Part shown: positions 33,890 through 43,652 of the stretch, in pieces | How positions within the stretch are numbered: position 1 is the first letter of the stretch | Layout of the letters: every line of letters begins with the position of its first letter | Assembly: GCF_002863585.1 (NCBI RefSeq) | Contig: NZ_PGUY01000065.1 | Location: 1 to 50,527, forward strand | Direction of reading: 5' to 3' | Length of the DNA stretch: 50,527 nucleotides | DNA from: Peribacillus deserti | Lineage (GTDB): Bacteria > Bacillota > Bacilli > Bacillales > DSM-1321 | The notes under the pieces: generated by a model | The model's database searches: none | Told to the model about the DNA's origin: nothing | What the model saw: only the letters and a program-made list of their open reading frames with translations | Translations under genes and position numbers: made by a program

Positions 33890-34194
33890 AAGGTCGAACC
33901 TTCGGCAGTAAATCACTGTCCGTCAAGTGGAAAATAGGGGATGACTTTATGGGGGAAGGCGTGATTGTTGTCTTCACTAAATTTGATGAAGGGGGGGTAG
34001 CTTAACGGGAGTCTGAGGAATTTGATGTGGAGGTTTCAATCACCATAGGAGAATTTTTCGTCCATTATGCTGGGGGCTGTCAGTCTGAGTAAATTGGTCA
34101 AATACGGATTGGCCTTTATGACTGATGAACAATTTTTGGAGGACTTGACTCTTATGTTGGAGAGCACAAAACCTATTTGTTTTTCAGGTTTTTA
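33890..34194 (+). pseudogene. Decayed unidentified coding sequence
   Basis: A frame reads KSLSVKWKIGDDFMGEGVIVVFTKFDEGGVA and stops at TAA 34003, and further coding-like text (LVKYGLAFMTDEQFLEDLTLML) appears in another frame up to TAA near 34194. A run of seven G at 33992-33998 is a likely frameshift point. No family is recognised. It precedes the broken DJ-1 gene and may have been in the same operon. Confidence 0.4.
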
Positions 34195-34222
34195 ATAAAC
34201 ATAAAAGGAGGGAATTATTATT

Positions 34223-34744
34223 ATGAAAAGGATATTGCTTCTGGTTTATGATTTGTTTGCTGAATTTGAAATTTCTATTCTTTTGACAGCTTTAAGCGGG
34301 ACTGAGTATGAAAGTGATGGCGGATTACCGCGTAGATGAAATTGATCTAACCCGGTATACAGCACTTATCATTCCAGGAGGTTCTCCTATTAAAATCTTG
34401 CAGAATGCTTCCATAAAAAAGCTATACAAGGATTCTATCAGCGTAAAAAACTGATAGGGGCTATTTGTGGAGGTCCCGCACTTCTTGGAGCATCAGGAAT
34501 TCTAAAAAAAGTAACTTACACAGCTTCTTTAACGGAGGCAGATAAAGATTACCAATTTGTAATGGACTGGGGTAATAAAGCGGATCACTTGCTGGTTGTT
34601 GATAAGAATGTAGTAACAGCTACCGGATCTAATTACATAGGATTTGCAGAAGAGGTATTGCGCCAGCTGAGCGTTTTCCCTCCGGAACTGAAAGATCCCT
34701 TGAAATATTTCGTGAGCCGTCATTACAGTAGTAGGTTAATTTAG
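34223..34744 (+). pseudogene. DJ-1/PfpI family protein, frameshifted at least twice
   Basis: From ATG 34223, behind AAAGGAGGG, the frame reads KRILLLVYDLFAEFEISILLTALSGTEYE, then must switch near 34317 to DYRVDEIDLTRYTALIIPGGSPIKIL, and again near 34430 to QGFYQRKKLIGAICGGPALLGASGILKK. The last frame then runs open to TAG 34744. GAICGGP is the DJ-1/PfpI nucleophile-elbow Cys, and IIPGG is also typical. About ten residues around the first break are missing. The gene is inactive. Members are glyoxalase III, protease or general stress proteins. Confidence 0.8.
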
Positions 34745-34756
34745 AATAGTTACAAT

Positions 34757-34791
34757 AAAAGCCCTTTCCGAACAAGGAAAAGGCTTTTTAT
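34757..34791. terminator. Bidirectional terminator between the DJ-1 remnant and lexA
   Basis: AAAAGCCCTTTCC / GGAAAAGGCTTTTTAT stem; T-runs exist on both strands. Confidence 0.8.
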
Positions 34792-34807
34792 ATGAATCTA
34801 TTAATTA

Positions 34808-35431
34808 TTAATGAATTTGTCTATACAGCCCGATAACCTTGCCCAGAATGGTAACATTCTGCAGGATGATAGGCTCCATGGAGGAATTCTCTGGCTGAAG
34901 GCGGATATAGTCTTTTTCTTTGAAGAAACGTTTCACGGTGGCTTCATCTTCTTCTGTCATAGCAACAACGATATCGCTGTTGTTCGCTGTTTTCTGCTGG
35001 CGTACAATCACGTAGTCCCCATCCAATATTCCTGCCTCTATCATACTATCTCCCATTACTTCAAGCATGAAAACATGGTCATCATGCGGAACAAGATGTT
35101 CAGGTAAAGGGAAGTATTCTTCGATATTCTCAATCGCTGTAATCGGCAGACCAGCAGTAACCTTACCGAGAAGGGGAACATTCACAACATTGATCTTTGG
35201 AATGTGGGATTCCTCATCCATTTCCAAAATCTCGATTGCTCTCGGTTTTGTAGGGTCACGCCGGATTAGCCCTTTGCTTTCAAGTCTTGCTAAATGCCCA
35301 TGAACAGTAGAACTGGAAGCGAGTCCCACAGCCTCCCCGATTTCGCGGACGCTTGGCGGATATCCTTTCAGCTTTACTTCATGCTTAATAAAATCTAATA
35401 TATCAAGCTGTCTCTTTGAAAGTTTAGTCAT
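34808..35431 (-). CDS. lexA: SOS repressor LexA, 207 aa
   Basis: Transcriptional repressor of the DNA-damage response that self-cleaves when RecA is activated. The N-terminal winged helix reads [34 protein letters not shown] and [18 protein letters not shown]. The cleavage site is the Ala-Gly in [10 protein letters not shown] (residues 93-94). Catalytic Ser is in [11 protein letters not shown] (129) and Lys in EATVKRFF (167). Start at ATG 35431 gives 207 residues, close to B. subtilis LexA (205). The longer frame is excluded as it enters the operator region. Divergent from yneA with LexA boxes between. Confidence 0.97.
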   Translation of the reverse strand: MTKLSKRQLDILDFIKHEVKLKGYPPSVREIGEAVGLASSSTVHGHLARLESKGLIRRDPTKPRAIEILEMDEESHIPKINVVNVPLLGKVTAGLPITAIENIEEYFPLPEHLVPHDDHVFMLEVMGDSMIEAGILDGDYVIVRQQKTANNSDIVVAMTEEDEATVKRFFKEKDYIRLQPENSSMEPIILQNVTILGKVIGLYRQIH

Positions 35432-35506
35432 TTTTTCACGCACCCTATCATAAAATGTTCTTGTCCTGATTATACCATGTAAGGAATTCTGATACAAACA
35501 TAAGTT

Positions 35507-35572
35507 CGAATATTTTGTTTGACACAAAACAAGTGTTCGACTTATAATTTGGTTACATCGAACAAACATTCG
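35507..35572. promoter_or_regulatory. LexA boxes and yneA promoter
   Basis: Against CGAACRNRYGTTCG I see CGAACAAACATTCG (35559-35572, one mismatch) and AAAACAAGTGTTCG (35526-35539, two mismatches), plus a weaker CGAATATTTTGTTT (35507-35520). The yneA promoter TTGACA (35519-35524) - 18 - TATAAT (35543-35548) brackets the middle box. This is the known lexA-yneA control region, which allows repression of both genes. Confidence 0.85.
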
Positions 35573-35583
35573 GGAGGGTATTT

Positions 35584-35886
35584 ATGAAAAACCTTTGGAA
35601 AAATCATACTTATACTATTTCATTCTTAGCCATTATTTTTGTTTTCTCTCTTGTTTTTTTACAAAAGTCTGAAGAAACATATAAATCTTCCACAGTTACT
35701 GTTGCTGAAGGAGATACGCTGTGGACCATTGCCGAAAGATACGAAACAAATGACCTTCCTATGGAAAAAATGATAAGCTGGATAGAAGAAAATAACAACA
35801 TTAGTAATGGCGTAATCCGTGCGGGAGATGAAATAATGATTCCTTTCACCCTTGATGCGGGCAGCGGAAATCTGGCAAGTCAATAA
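35584..35886 (+). CDS. yneA: SOS cell division suppressor YneA, 100 aa
   Basis: LysM-containing, membrane-anchored protein that delays division after DNA damage. One membrane segment (about residues 13-29, SFLAIIFVFSLVFL) is followed by a LysM domain, VAEGDTLWTIAERYE ... NVIRAGDEIMIP (about 40-90). The start is ATG 35584, after GGGAGGG. It is the first gene of the yneA-yneB-ynzC unit and is controlled by the LexA boxes upstream, as in B. subtilis. Confidence 0.93.
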   Translation: MKNLWKNHTYTISFLAIIFVFSLVFLQKSEETYKSSTVTVAEGDTLWTIAERYETNDLPMEKMISWIEENNNISNGVIRAGDEIMIPFTLDAGSGNLASQ

Positions 35887-35922
35887 CCAGCTAAAGATAC
35901 TACATAAAAAGGTCTGATTTAA

Positions 35923-36567
<645 letters not shown>

Positions 36568-36641
36568 TTCAAATGGCTTGTTATTTTGGCCTTCTTTGTA
36601 TACCATATCATCAAGGAACAAACAATGAAGGAGTCTGAATT

Positions 36642-36878
36642 ATGCTTTCTAAAGAAAAACTCGCTAGAATCAATCAGCTTGCTAAAAAAGCCAAGCAGGA
36701 AGCTTTAACAACTGAAGAAGCGAAGGAACAATCTACACTGCGACGGGAATATCTCGAGACTTTCAGGGCATCTATGGCCAATACGCTAGAAAATGTGACC
36801 GTTATTGACCCAGAAGGAAATGATGTTACACCTGAAAAACTTAAACAGATTAAAGCAGATAAGAAAAATTTACACTAA
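36642..36878 (+). CDS. ynzC: DUF896 family protein YnzC, 78 aa
   Basis: Small three-helix protein of the UPF0291 family. The hallmark sequence LARINQLAKKAKQEALTTEEAKEQSTLRREYLETFR is complete, as is the C-terminal VTPEKLKQIKADK. In B. subtilis it is the third gene of the SOS operon, with no firm function. The start is ATG 36642, after GAAGGAG. A terminator follows 20 bases later. Confidence 0.95.
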   Translation: MLSKEKLARINQLAKKAKQEALTTEEAKEQSTLRREYLETFRASMANTLENVTVIDPEGNDVTPEKLKQIKADKKNLH

Positions 36879-36899
36879 TCTTGTAAAATAGAGAAAGAA

Positions 36900-36934
36900 A
36901 AAGGATACAGGGCCGCATGTATTCTTTTTTTTTA
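36900..36934 (+). terminator. Terminator of the yneA-yneB-ynzC operon
   Basis: AAGGATACA / TGTATTCTTT stem with GGCCGCA loop, then a run of T. Confidence 0.8.
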
Positions 36935-36961
36935 CATAAAATAGGTGCGGTGTCTTTTTGT

Positions 36962-36989
36962 TTGACTTACATTATGTTTCAGGTATTAT
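36962..36989 (+). promoter_or_regulatory. Probable tkt promoter
   Basis: TTGACT (36962-36967) - 16 - TATTAT (36984-36989), about 77 bases before the tkt start. Confidence 0.5.
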
Positions 36990-37065
36990 TAGTTGTGTTT
37001 CTCCTATCTGAACTATAATATTAAACAATAAACAATGTTTTACATAGGAAAGGAAGTCTTAGAAG

Positions 37066-39075
37066 ATGATAGAAAAAATTGATGCACTTTCCATCAATAC
37101 GATTCGTACATTATCAATTGATGCAATTGAAAAAGCTAATTCAGGTCACCCAGGCTTGCCGATGGGGGCCGCTCCAATGGCTTATACCCTTTGGACACAA
37201 TTCATGAATCATAACCCTAAAAATCCGGAATGGTTTAATAGAGACCGATTCGTATTATCTGCCGGCCATGGCTCGATGCTCCTATACAGCCTGCTTCACC
37301 TGTCTGGATATGATTTAAGCATGGACGATATAAAAGGATTCCGCCAATGGGGAAGCAAAACACCTGGGCATCCTGAATACAAACATACACCAGGAGTAGA
37401 AGCTACCACTGGACCTCTTGGCCAGGGTATTGCCATGGCAGTTGGTATGGCGATGGCTGAACGACATTTGGCTGCTACCTATAATAAGGACAATTTCGAG
37501 GTAATTGACCATTTCACTTACAGCATTTGTGGGGATGGAGATTTAATGGAGGGGGTTTCCGCTGAAGCTTCTTCACTGGCTGCCCATTTACAGCTAGGCA
37601 GACTTGTTGTTTTATACGATTCAAATGATATCTCTCTTGATGGCGAACTTGATAAATCAATGACAGAGAGTGTTGAACAACGCTATAAGGGATATGGCTG
37701 GCAGTACATACGTGTGAACGACGGCAATGACCTTGATGAAATTGCAAGAGCTATTAAAGAAGCTCAAAGTGATCTTTCACGACCAACTCTAATTGAAGTT
37801 AAGACGGTCATTGGGTATGGTTCTCCTAATAAATCAGGAACTTCAAAAGTTCACGGCGCTCCGCTTGGTGAAGACGAAATGAAGTTAACTAAAGAATACT
37901 ATAAATGGACATTCGAAGAAGACTTCTATGTTCCTGATGAAGTATATTCTCACTTCGAAAAGACAATTGTGGAAGCTGGTTCACAAAAAGAAGAACAATG
38001 GAATCAGAAATTTACTGAATACAAAAATGCTCATCCTGAATTAGCTGCACAGCTTGAAAATGCAATTAAAGGTGACCTTCCGGAAAATTGGGATCAGGCC
38101 ATCCCAGTGTACGAGGAAGGCAAGAGCCTTGCAAGCCGTGCTTCAAGCGGAGAAGTACTAAATTCGATTGCACAGAATATGCCGACATTAATTGGCGGAT
38201 CCGCTGACTTAGCTGGGTCTAACAATACAATGATCAAGGGCGCTGGTGATTTCTTCCCAAGTGCATACGAAGGTCGAAATATCTGGTTCGGTGTCCGGGA
38301 ATTTGGTATGGGAGCTGCCATGAACGGTATTGCCCTTCACGGCGGAGTTAGAGTATTTGGAGGAACGTTCTTTGTATTCTCCGATTACCTTCGTCCTGCG
38401 ATCCGATTAGCTGCACTTATGCAACTTCCGGTAACTTATGTATTCACACATGACAGTGTTGCCGTCGGTGAGGATGGCCCAACGCATGAACCTGTAGAAC
38501 AGCTGGCTTCCCTTCGTTCAATGCCAGGTCTTTCTATTATCAGACCTGCTGATGGAAATGAAACAGCTGCTGCATGGAAAGTGTCCATGGAAAGCACAGA
38601 TAAGCCACATGCTCTTGTGCTTACTAGACAAAATCTTCCAACCATCAAGGATACAGATAAAAATGCCTATGAAGGTGTCAAGAAAGGTGCATATGTCATT
38701 TCGCCATCCGGTAAGGAAACGGCAGATGCAATGCTGATTGCTTCAGGATCTGAAGTTAATCTTGCAATCGACGCACAAAAGGCATTGGCTGAAGAGGGCA
38801 TCAATGTATCAGTAGTCAGCATGCCTTCAATGGATCGTTTTGAAGAACAGCCAAAAGAATATAGACAAAGTGTCATTTCTCCTGCTGTAAGAAAACGTTT
38901 AGCCATTGAAATGGGTTCAAGCTTTGGCTGGCATAAATATGCCGGCGATGAAGGCGATGTCCTGGGCATTGACCGCTTTGGAGCTTCTGCACCTGGTAAT
39001 AAGGTAATCCAGGAATATGGCTTCACTGTAGAAAATGTAGTTTCAAAAGTGAAAGCTTTAATTCAAAATAACTAA
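37066..39075 (+). CDS. tkt: Transketolase, 669 aa
   Basis: Thiamine-diphosphate enzyme of the non-oxidative pentose phosphate pathway, moving two-carbon units between ketoses and aldoses. Seen: N-terminal [37 protein letters not shown], the ThDP motif [11 protein letters not shown]...YDSNDIS (about 155-190), the middle domain with [10 protein letters not shown] and [41 protein letters not shown], and the C-terminal domain to VKALIQNN. Length is normal (about 665). The start is ATG 37066 behind AGGAAAGGAAG. It is a single gene with promoter and terminator. Confidence 0.98.
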   Translation: MIEKIDALSINTIRTLSIDAIEKANSGHPGLPMGAAPMAYTLWTQFMNHNPKNPEWFNRDRFVLSAGHGSMLLYSLLHLSGYDLSMDDIKGFRQWGSKTPGHPEYKHTPGVEATTGPLGQGIAMAVGMAMAERHLAATYNKDNFEVIDHFTYSICGDGDLMEGVSAEASSLAAHLQLGRLVVLYDSNDISLDGELDKSMTESVEQRYKGYGWQYIRVNDGNDLDEIARAIKEAQSDLSRPTLIEVKTVIGYGSPNKSGTSKVHGAPLGEDEMKLTKEYYKWTFEEDFYVPDEVYSHFEKTIVEAGSQKEEQWNQKFTEYKNAHPELAAQLENAIKGDLPENWDQAIPVYEEGKSLASRASSGEVLNSIAQNMPTLIGGSADLAGSNNTMIKGAGDFFPSAYEGRNIWFGVREFGMGAAMNGIALHGGVRVFGGTFFVFSDYLRPAIRLAALMQLPVTYVFTHDSVAVGEDGPTHEPVEQLASLRSMPGLSIIRPADGNETAAAWKVSMESTDKPHALVLTRQNLPTIKDTDKNAYEGVKKGAYVISPSGKETADAMLIASGSEVNLAIDAQKALAEEGINVSVVSMPSMDRFEEQPKEYRQSVISPAVRKRLAIEMGSSFGWHKYAGDEGDVLGIDRFGASAPGNKVIQEYGFTVENVVSKVKALIQNN

Positions 39076-39085
39076 GATATCTCCT

Positions 39086-39117
39086 GCCTGCTTCCTGTTT
39101 CGGGAAGCAGGCTTTTT
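39086..39117 (+). terminator. Terminator of tkt
   Basis: GCCTGCTTCC / GGGAAGCAGGC stem followed by TTTTTT. Confidence 0.88.
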
Positions 39118-39182
39118 TAGTCTGGAATTGGAAAATGTCAAAGAATCGTTTATAATGAAAGAAAGTTTCAGAATTGTAAGAA

Positions 39183-39190
39183 TTCGACAA
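39183..39190 (+). promoter_or_regulatory. Putative Spo0A box upstream of sirA
   Basis: TTCGACAA is the exact reverse complement of the consensus 0A box TTGTCGAA and lies about 90 bases before the sirA start. sirA is activated by Spo0A-P in B. subtilis, so the site is functionally plausible. Confidence 0.6.
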
Positions 39191-39280
39191 AGTTTTATTG
39201 TTTTTTCTCCGGTAATCAACATATCTTTTGTTCCCTGGCATATATACTAGATAAAAGAGAATGTGATTGGAGTGTTTGGA

Positions 39281-39754
39281 GTGCGAATTTACGACTTATA
39301 TTTAATAGACGATGAAGTTGCCAGACATTATTTCGGCCGTGAAATTAAGTTATATAATTTGTTTTTGGATTACTCCAAGTCTTCAGGTGATTTACGTGAA
39401 ATTATAGGAAAACAGATTCAATATATTACAAAACCTCTTCCGCTGCTTCGACTGCAGAAAACGCTAGATCAGCAGCTAAAAAAGAAGAGGGATTTTAGTG
39501 AGAATAAAAGGGTATATTGTATAAAAAAGAACAATGGCCTTAGCTCAGCCACACTGAGTGTGCATGATAACCAATTGTTAATAGAGGCAAAGGGTTCTCT
39601 TGAAGCTGAAACAGAATTCTTTGAATGTTTACGAAAAATGGAATCTAGTTTCCTGGCCTTAGATCTGGCCAATCGGAAGTTCGGCTGGCTTAAGCCAATC
39701 AAAGAAAGAAAATTCGGCTTAAAAGAAGGAAATTATTATTCGGATATTGTATAA
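39281..39754 (+). CDS. sirA: Sporulation inhibitor of replication SirA, 157 aa
   Basis: SirA (YneE) binds the N-terminal domain of DnaA and stops new rounds of replication when sporulation begins. Recognised by DLYLIDDEVARHYFGRE, then GKQIQYITKPLPLLRL, and the C-terminal FFECLRKMESSFLALDLANRKFGWLKPIKERKF, which resembles the B. subtilis end (CFLAMDF...YGWLNPVKERNF). I place the start at GTG 39281 with GGAG 8 bases upstream; the longer frame from GTG 39263 lacks this. It lies between tkt and yneF as in B. subtilis, with a Spo0A box ahead of it. Confidence 0.9.
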   Translation: MRIYDLYLIDDEVARHYFGREIKLYNLFLDYSKSSGDLREIIGKQIQYITKPLPLLRLQKTLDQQLKKKRDFSENKRVYCIKKNNGLSSATLSVHDNQLLIEAKGSLEAETEFFECLRKMESSFLALDLANRKFGWLKPIKERKFGLKEGNYYSDIV

Positions 39755-39805
39755 TAACCCTTGGTCTAGTACACTGTTGATAGACAACACGAAGGAGGAA
39801 ATAGT

Positions 39806-40021
39806 ATGTGGACGGAAATACTAGTTGGTATCGTGGCACTCCTTGCCGGGATAGCACTAGGATTTTTCATTGCTCGTCGCTATATGATGACTTACCTAAA
39901 GAAAAATCCGCCAATTAATGAACAAATGCTCAAAATGATGATGATGCAAATGGGAATGAAACCATCCCAGAAGAAAATCAACCAGATGATGAGCGCAATG
40001 AACAAGCAGACTGGGAAGTAA
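39806..40021 (+). CDS. yneF: UPF0154 membrane protein YneF, 71 aa
   Basis: One N-terminal membrane helix (about 4-26, [24 protein letters not shown]), followed by the conserved UPF0154 segment [33 protein letters not shown]. Length and sequence match YneF of bacilli. The start is ATG 39806 after GAAGGAGG. Function unknown. It is followed by a long non-coding region. Confidence 0.95.
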   Translation: MWTEILVGIVALLAGIALGFFIARRYMMTYLKKNPPINEQMLKMMMMQMGMKPSQKKINQMMSAMNKQTGK

Positions 40022-40157
40022 TACCAAGACTATGTAAGAGCTTAGCAAGAGCTTAGACATAAATGGCAGATAAAAGGCATTTTAGGTTCCAAAACAATGA
40101 ACCTTACCCCTTTTACTATCACCATTATGTATTACTAATGCATGCTAAATTATCATA

Positions 40158-40205
40158 AAAGCCACTATCTCCTATTATAAGACAGGAGTTGGTGGCTTTT
40201 TTGCG
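40158..40205 (+). terminator. Terminator downstream of yneF
   Basis: AAAAGCCAC / GTGGCTTTTTT with an inner CTCCT/AGGAG pair (40158-40205). It ends the yneF transcript about 140 bases after the stop. Confidence 0.8.
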
Positions 40206-40476
40206 TGTTGTGGCAGGCCGTCATGCGGTAAATTTTACTGGTGGTTTGGTAAATACAGTAATCGAAATCTCTCATCAAATACATTCATTAGAATGTATAT
40301 ATCAAAGAGTTTAGATAATGATTAAAGGTATACTTAAAATGGATGGATCGAACATATCATATTAAACCTTCTAAAGTTTTAGAAATTTCTATAGAATAAA
40401 AAACAAAAAAATCTTAAAATTAAGGATAAAATAAGAAAGAAGGGGTATTATACCAAAGAATACCCCCTAAATTAAA
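40206..40476. other. Intergenic region, nothing recognised
   Basis: AT-rich sequence without a frame, hairpin or repeat that I can support. Confidence 0.4.
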
Positions 40477-40517
40477 AGCCTTTTCCAAAACAAATGGAAA
40501 AGGCTGATTTTTTTTTG
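40477..40517 (+). terminator. Terminator hairpin of unclear origin
   Basis: AGCCTTTTCC / GGAAAAGGCT stem followed by GATTTTTTTTT. No plus-strand gene lies between it and the previous terminator, so it may close an unseen short RNA. Confidence 0.65.
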
Positions 40518-40612
40518 TAATCCACTTGGCTATAATAAATATTCCAGTGAAAAGCTGGGATCATCTTGAAAGACTACGCAATATTGTGGAACCGTAAAGT
40601 TACAGCTGTTTA

Positions 40613-40910
40613 GCCAAAAAAAAGCCCGTCTGGCAGCAGACGGGCTCGATATATATATGTGTATGTTCACGTTGAATTAAAATTGAAGTACTGGGGCGGG
40701 GTATAAGTTAATTGCCCTAGCTAGAATGAATAGAGTGCCTCAGCCTTTACGGAATATAGAACAGACACAAAGTGTCAAAATAGCGTCATCAGCATTCATT
40801 AGCATAGCTAAAGTACGTAAGCATATGCGTTAAGTCGAGCCAGATACCTGCTAGGCTTGCCGCTACAACCTTTTCTATAGGCGCGGCAATACAACCTGCG
40901 GCGTAGATTT
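40613..40910 (-). ncRNA. Candidate structured RNA of about 300 nt (minus strand), unidentified
   Basis: The minus strand has a promoter TTGAAT (40944-40939) - 16 - TATAAT (40922-40917) and, about 290 bases on, a very strong terminator AGCCCGTCTG-ctgc-CAGACGGGCT followed by eight U (stem at 40624-40646). Between them there is no reading frame with a ribosome binding site. The 5' third is GC-rich against its surroundings and can fold, for example TTGCCGC with GCGGCAA, and it contains two related segments, GGTTGTATTGCCGC and GGTTGTAGCGGC. I cannot match it to tmRNA, RNase P, SRP RNA or 6S RNA. It could be a regulatory RNA or a leader that lost its gene. Confidence 0.55.
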
Positions 40911-41270
40911 GGTTCGATTATATTATAGCTTGACCGTTATTCAAAACGATCTTGTCTCTTTATTTGTTGATTTAATCTTAACATATAAGAACAAATGTTT
41001 GCAACACTTAAAATGAAAATTATTCACCTTTTTTTAAATATTTTGATTCTTATTTCTTTGTTGCTCCATTAATTAACAATCGGTTTGTTGATGGAGTGGG
41101 GACAATGATTCTTTTGGATATAATTGTGATGTCAGGCAGCTTTTTTGTTACTATAAGGGTTATATGTGAGTTAATAATTCACTTTTGTATGGTTCAGATG
41201 GGGTATTTGGTACTAATTTGAGGTGAAAAACCGACTCTAAATAGTAGATAGAGTGTATTCTGTAAAGATT

Positions 41271-41680
41271 TATGCTTTGGTTTTAGTGGTTTACGCTTAT
41301 GTTTCACAGGTTTATGATTATGTTTTATTGATTTATGCTTATCTTTTGGTGGTTTATGCTTATGTCTATCTTTCCTATGCTTATACAGAGGGGATTATGC
41401 TGATTCCTAAAGCGATATGCTTATCTGCTGGGCCTTATGCTGATTCCAAAGGCTATATGCTGATTCTTTTTCTGTTATGCGGATCCCACAGCTATTATTC
41501 TGCCTGCAGCTAAACCTGCGCAGATCCAACCGCTTCTTTGCTGTCCCCAGCAGTTATACGGATTCAACATCTAGGTCGGTTCCGGTACTAATTGATCTCC
41601 CGCCTATTATACTTATCCCACCCATAGACGATAAGCTGACCCCATAGCATTCCAAGCGCCTAAGCTAATCCATTCCTCCT
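41271..41680. repeat. Phased array of a TATGCTTAT-like motif, 20-21 bp period
   Basis: The core TATGC (or TACGC, TATGA, TATTC) starts at 41271, 41292, 41313, 41334, 41355, 41376 (21-bp steps), then 41396, 41416, 41436, 41456, 41476, 41496 (20-bp steps), with degenerate units onward (41556 and others to about 41680). Each unit has about ten conserved bases (TATGCTKATT) and about ten variable ones. Because the step changes from 21 to 20, the pattern is not a protein repeat, although an 86-codon frame rich in YAYV crosses part of it. The inverted relative is at 28144. Confidence 0.8.
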
Positions 41681-41904
41681 TCACCCAGATACGAGATCTT
41701 ATTAATTTTCCAGGAAGTCCACTCTAACTACAACTAACAAGCTCAACGACTTAAATTAACCCTTCCATATTAGGCCGGACTCCTCCAACCGGTATGATCC
41801 AAATACATGAAATATTCATAATTATCTTTCTCTAAATCCCGAAATTTGGTAAACTAGTTAAGCGTTTATTTTTAACATATAGAGTAGTTTGGGGGAATCA
41901 ATTG

Positions 41905-43650
41905 ATGAAGATATTCCTGGATTTACAATGGTTCTTCAAACAGGAAAGAAAGGCCTATGCTTCAGGGGTTATTCTGCTGGTTTTTGTTGCACTTTTGCAG
42001 CTGATTCCTCCACGGATCATCGGTGTGGTGGTTGATTTAGTTCAGAATGATACTTTGAGTATGCAGGGTCTTTTTAAATGGCTTGGTATTCTGGCAGCTT
42101 CAGCTTTGGGGATGTATGTTCTCCGATATTATTGGAGAATAATGATTTTCGGATCAGCTGTAAAGCTGGCTCGGCAGATGAGAAATCGTTTGTACAGCCA
42201 TTTTACGAGAATGTCTCAAGCCTTTTATCAGAGAAGGAGAATCGGGGATCTGATGGCCCATGCTACCAATGACTTACAGGCCATCCAGCAGACAGCCGGG
42301 TCAGGGGTATTAACGCTCGTGGATTCATTAACCACGGGTGGTACAGTGATTGTCGCTATGGCTTTTATCAATTGGAAGCTTACACTGATCTGTTTGATTC
42401 CAATGCCGATTATGGCTTATCTTACCAGCTATTATGGTACGCTGCTTCATAAGAGTTTTCATAAAGCACAGGAAGCCTTTTCTGATTTAAATGATAAAAC
42501 CCAGGAAAGCATCAATGGCATTAAGGTGATAAAAACGTTTGGCCAGGAGAAGGAAGATATAGAATCGTTTAAAAAGCAATCGGAAGATGTCGTGAAGAAG
42601 AATATGACGGTAGCGAAGATTGATGCACTATTTGATCCCACCATTTCCATAATCGTTGCAATTTCATTCTTTCTTTCCGTTGCATTTGGTGCTAAATATG
42701 TTCTTGAAGGAGAGTTGACGATTGGGCAGCTTGTTTCTTTTACAACGTATTTGGGACTGCTGATCTGGCCGATGCTGGCGTTTGGCTGGCTGTTTAATAT
42801 AGTAGAAAGAGGGCGGGCCTCTTATGACAGAGTTATGGCCCTGCTTAATGAGAAAGTGGATATAACGGAAAAAGAAGCTTCCTTGCAAGTAAAGGCAGAA
42901 GGCGCTATCCAGTTTAATATAAAGAAATTTACATACCCCAATGAATTTCAGCCAGTACTTAAAAATATTCATTTTACTTTATATCCCGGACAGACCTTAG
43001 GCATTGTAGGTAAAACGGGATCTGGTAAAACAACTCTCCTAAAGCTTTTAATCAGAGAATTTGATGGGTATACAGGCGAGATAAGCTTTGGCGGGCATAG
43101 CATTGATGACTATTCGCTGGAAAACCTAAGAAGTTCAATTGGTTATGTTCCGCAGGATCATTTTCTTTTTTCCGCGACAGTCGCAGACAATATTGCATTT
43201 GCTGTTCCACAGGCTTCCTATCAGGAAATTATAGATTCAGCTAAGAGTGCCTATATACATGACGATATCCTGCAATTTACCGATGGATATGAAACAATTG
43301 TAGGGGAAAGAGGCGTTTCGCTGTCTGGAGGGCAAAAACAGAGGATTTCCATTGCGCGTGCTTTGATTATGCAGCCTGAAGTCTTAATATTGGATGATTC
43401 CTTGTCAGCAGTTGATGCCAAGACAGAAGAAACGATACTGAAAAACCTGAAAGAAAACAGGGAAGGAAAAACGACCATCATTACCGCACACCGTCTAAGT
43501 GCGATTCAGCATGCGAATTTAATCCTTGTTCTAGACGAGGGAGAAATGATCCAGCAGGGCACTCATGAGGAGCTCATGCAAACAGACGGCTGGTATAAAA
43601 CAATGTACTTACAGCAGCAGCTTGAAGAGCTTGTTGAGCATGGAGGGTGA
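41905..43650 (+). CDS. ABC multidrug exporter subunit with degenerate catalytic site, 581 aa
   Basis: Half-transporter: six membrane helices (about 15-310) followed by a nucleotide-binding domain. Walker A GIVGKTGSGKTTLL (near residue 365), Q-loop VPQDHFLF, signature LSGGQKQRISIARAL (about 472), Walker B LILDDSLSAVD (about 494), in which Asp replaces the catalytic Glu. That change marks the degenerate half of heterodimeric exporters such as BmrC/BmrD or YfiB/YfiC. I choose ATG 41905 over TTG 41902; GGGGGA is upstream. The partner gene starts two bases after its stop, so both are translated together. Confidence 0.9.
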   Translation: MKIFLDLQWFFKQERKAYASGVILLVFVALLQLIPPRIIGVVVDLVQNDTLSMQGLFKWLGILAASALGMYVLRYYWRIMIFGSAVKLARQMRNRLYSHFTRMSQAFYQRRRIGDLMAHATNDLQAIQQTAGSGVLTLVDSLTTGGTVIVAMAFINWKLTLICLIPMPIMAYLTSYYGTLLHKSFHKAQEAFSDLNDKTQESINGIKVIKTFGQEKEDIESFKKQSEDVVKKNMTVAKIDALFDPTISIIVAISFFLSVAFGAKYVLEGELTIGQLVSFTTYLGLLIWPMLAFGWLFNIVERGRASYDRVMALLNEKVDITEKEASLQVKAEGAIQFNIKKFTYPNEFQPVLKNIHFTLYPGQTLGIVGKTGSGKTTLLKLLIREFDGYTGEISFGGHSIDDYSLENLRSSIGYVPQDHFLFSATVADNIAFAVPQASYQEIIDSAKSAYIHDDILQFTDGYETIVGERGVSLSGGQKQRISIARALIMQPEVLILDDSLSAVDAKTEETILKNLKENREGKTTIITAHRLSAIQHANLILVLDEGEMIQQGTHEELMQTDGWYKTMYLQQQLEELVEHGG

Positions 43651-43652
43651 AG

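Noticed and set aside
41253-41513. 86-codon frame rich in YAYV repeats
   Set aside because: The repeats arise from the phased DNA motif; the step changes from 21 to 20 bp, so they do not stay in frame, and no ribosome binding site precedes it.
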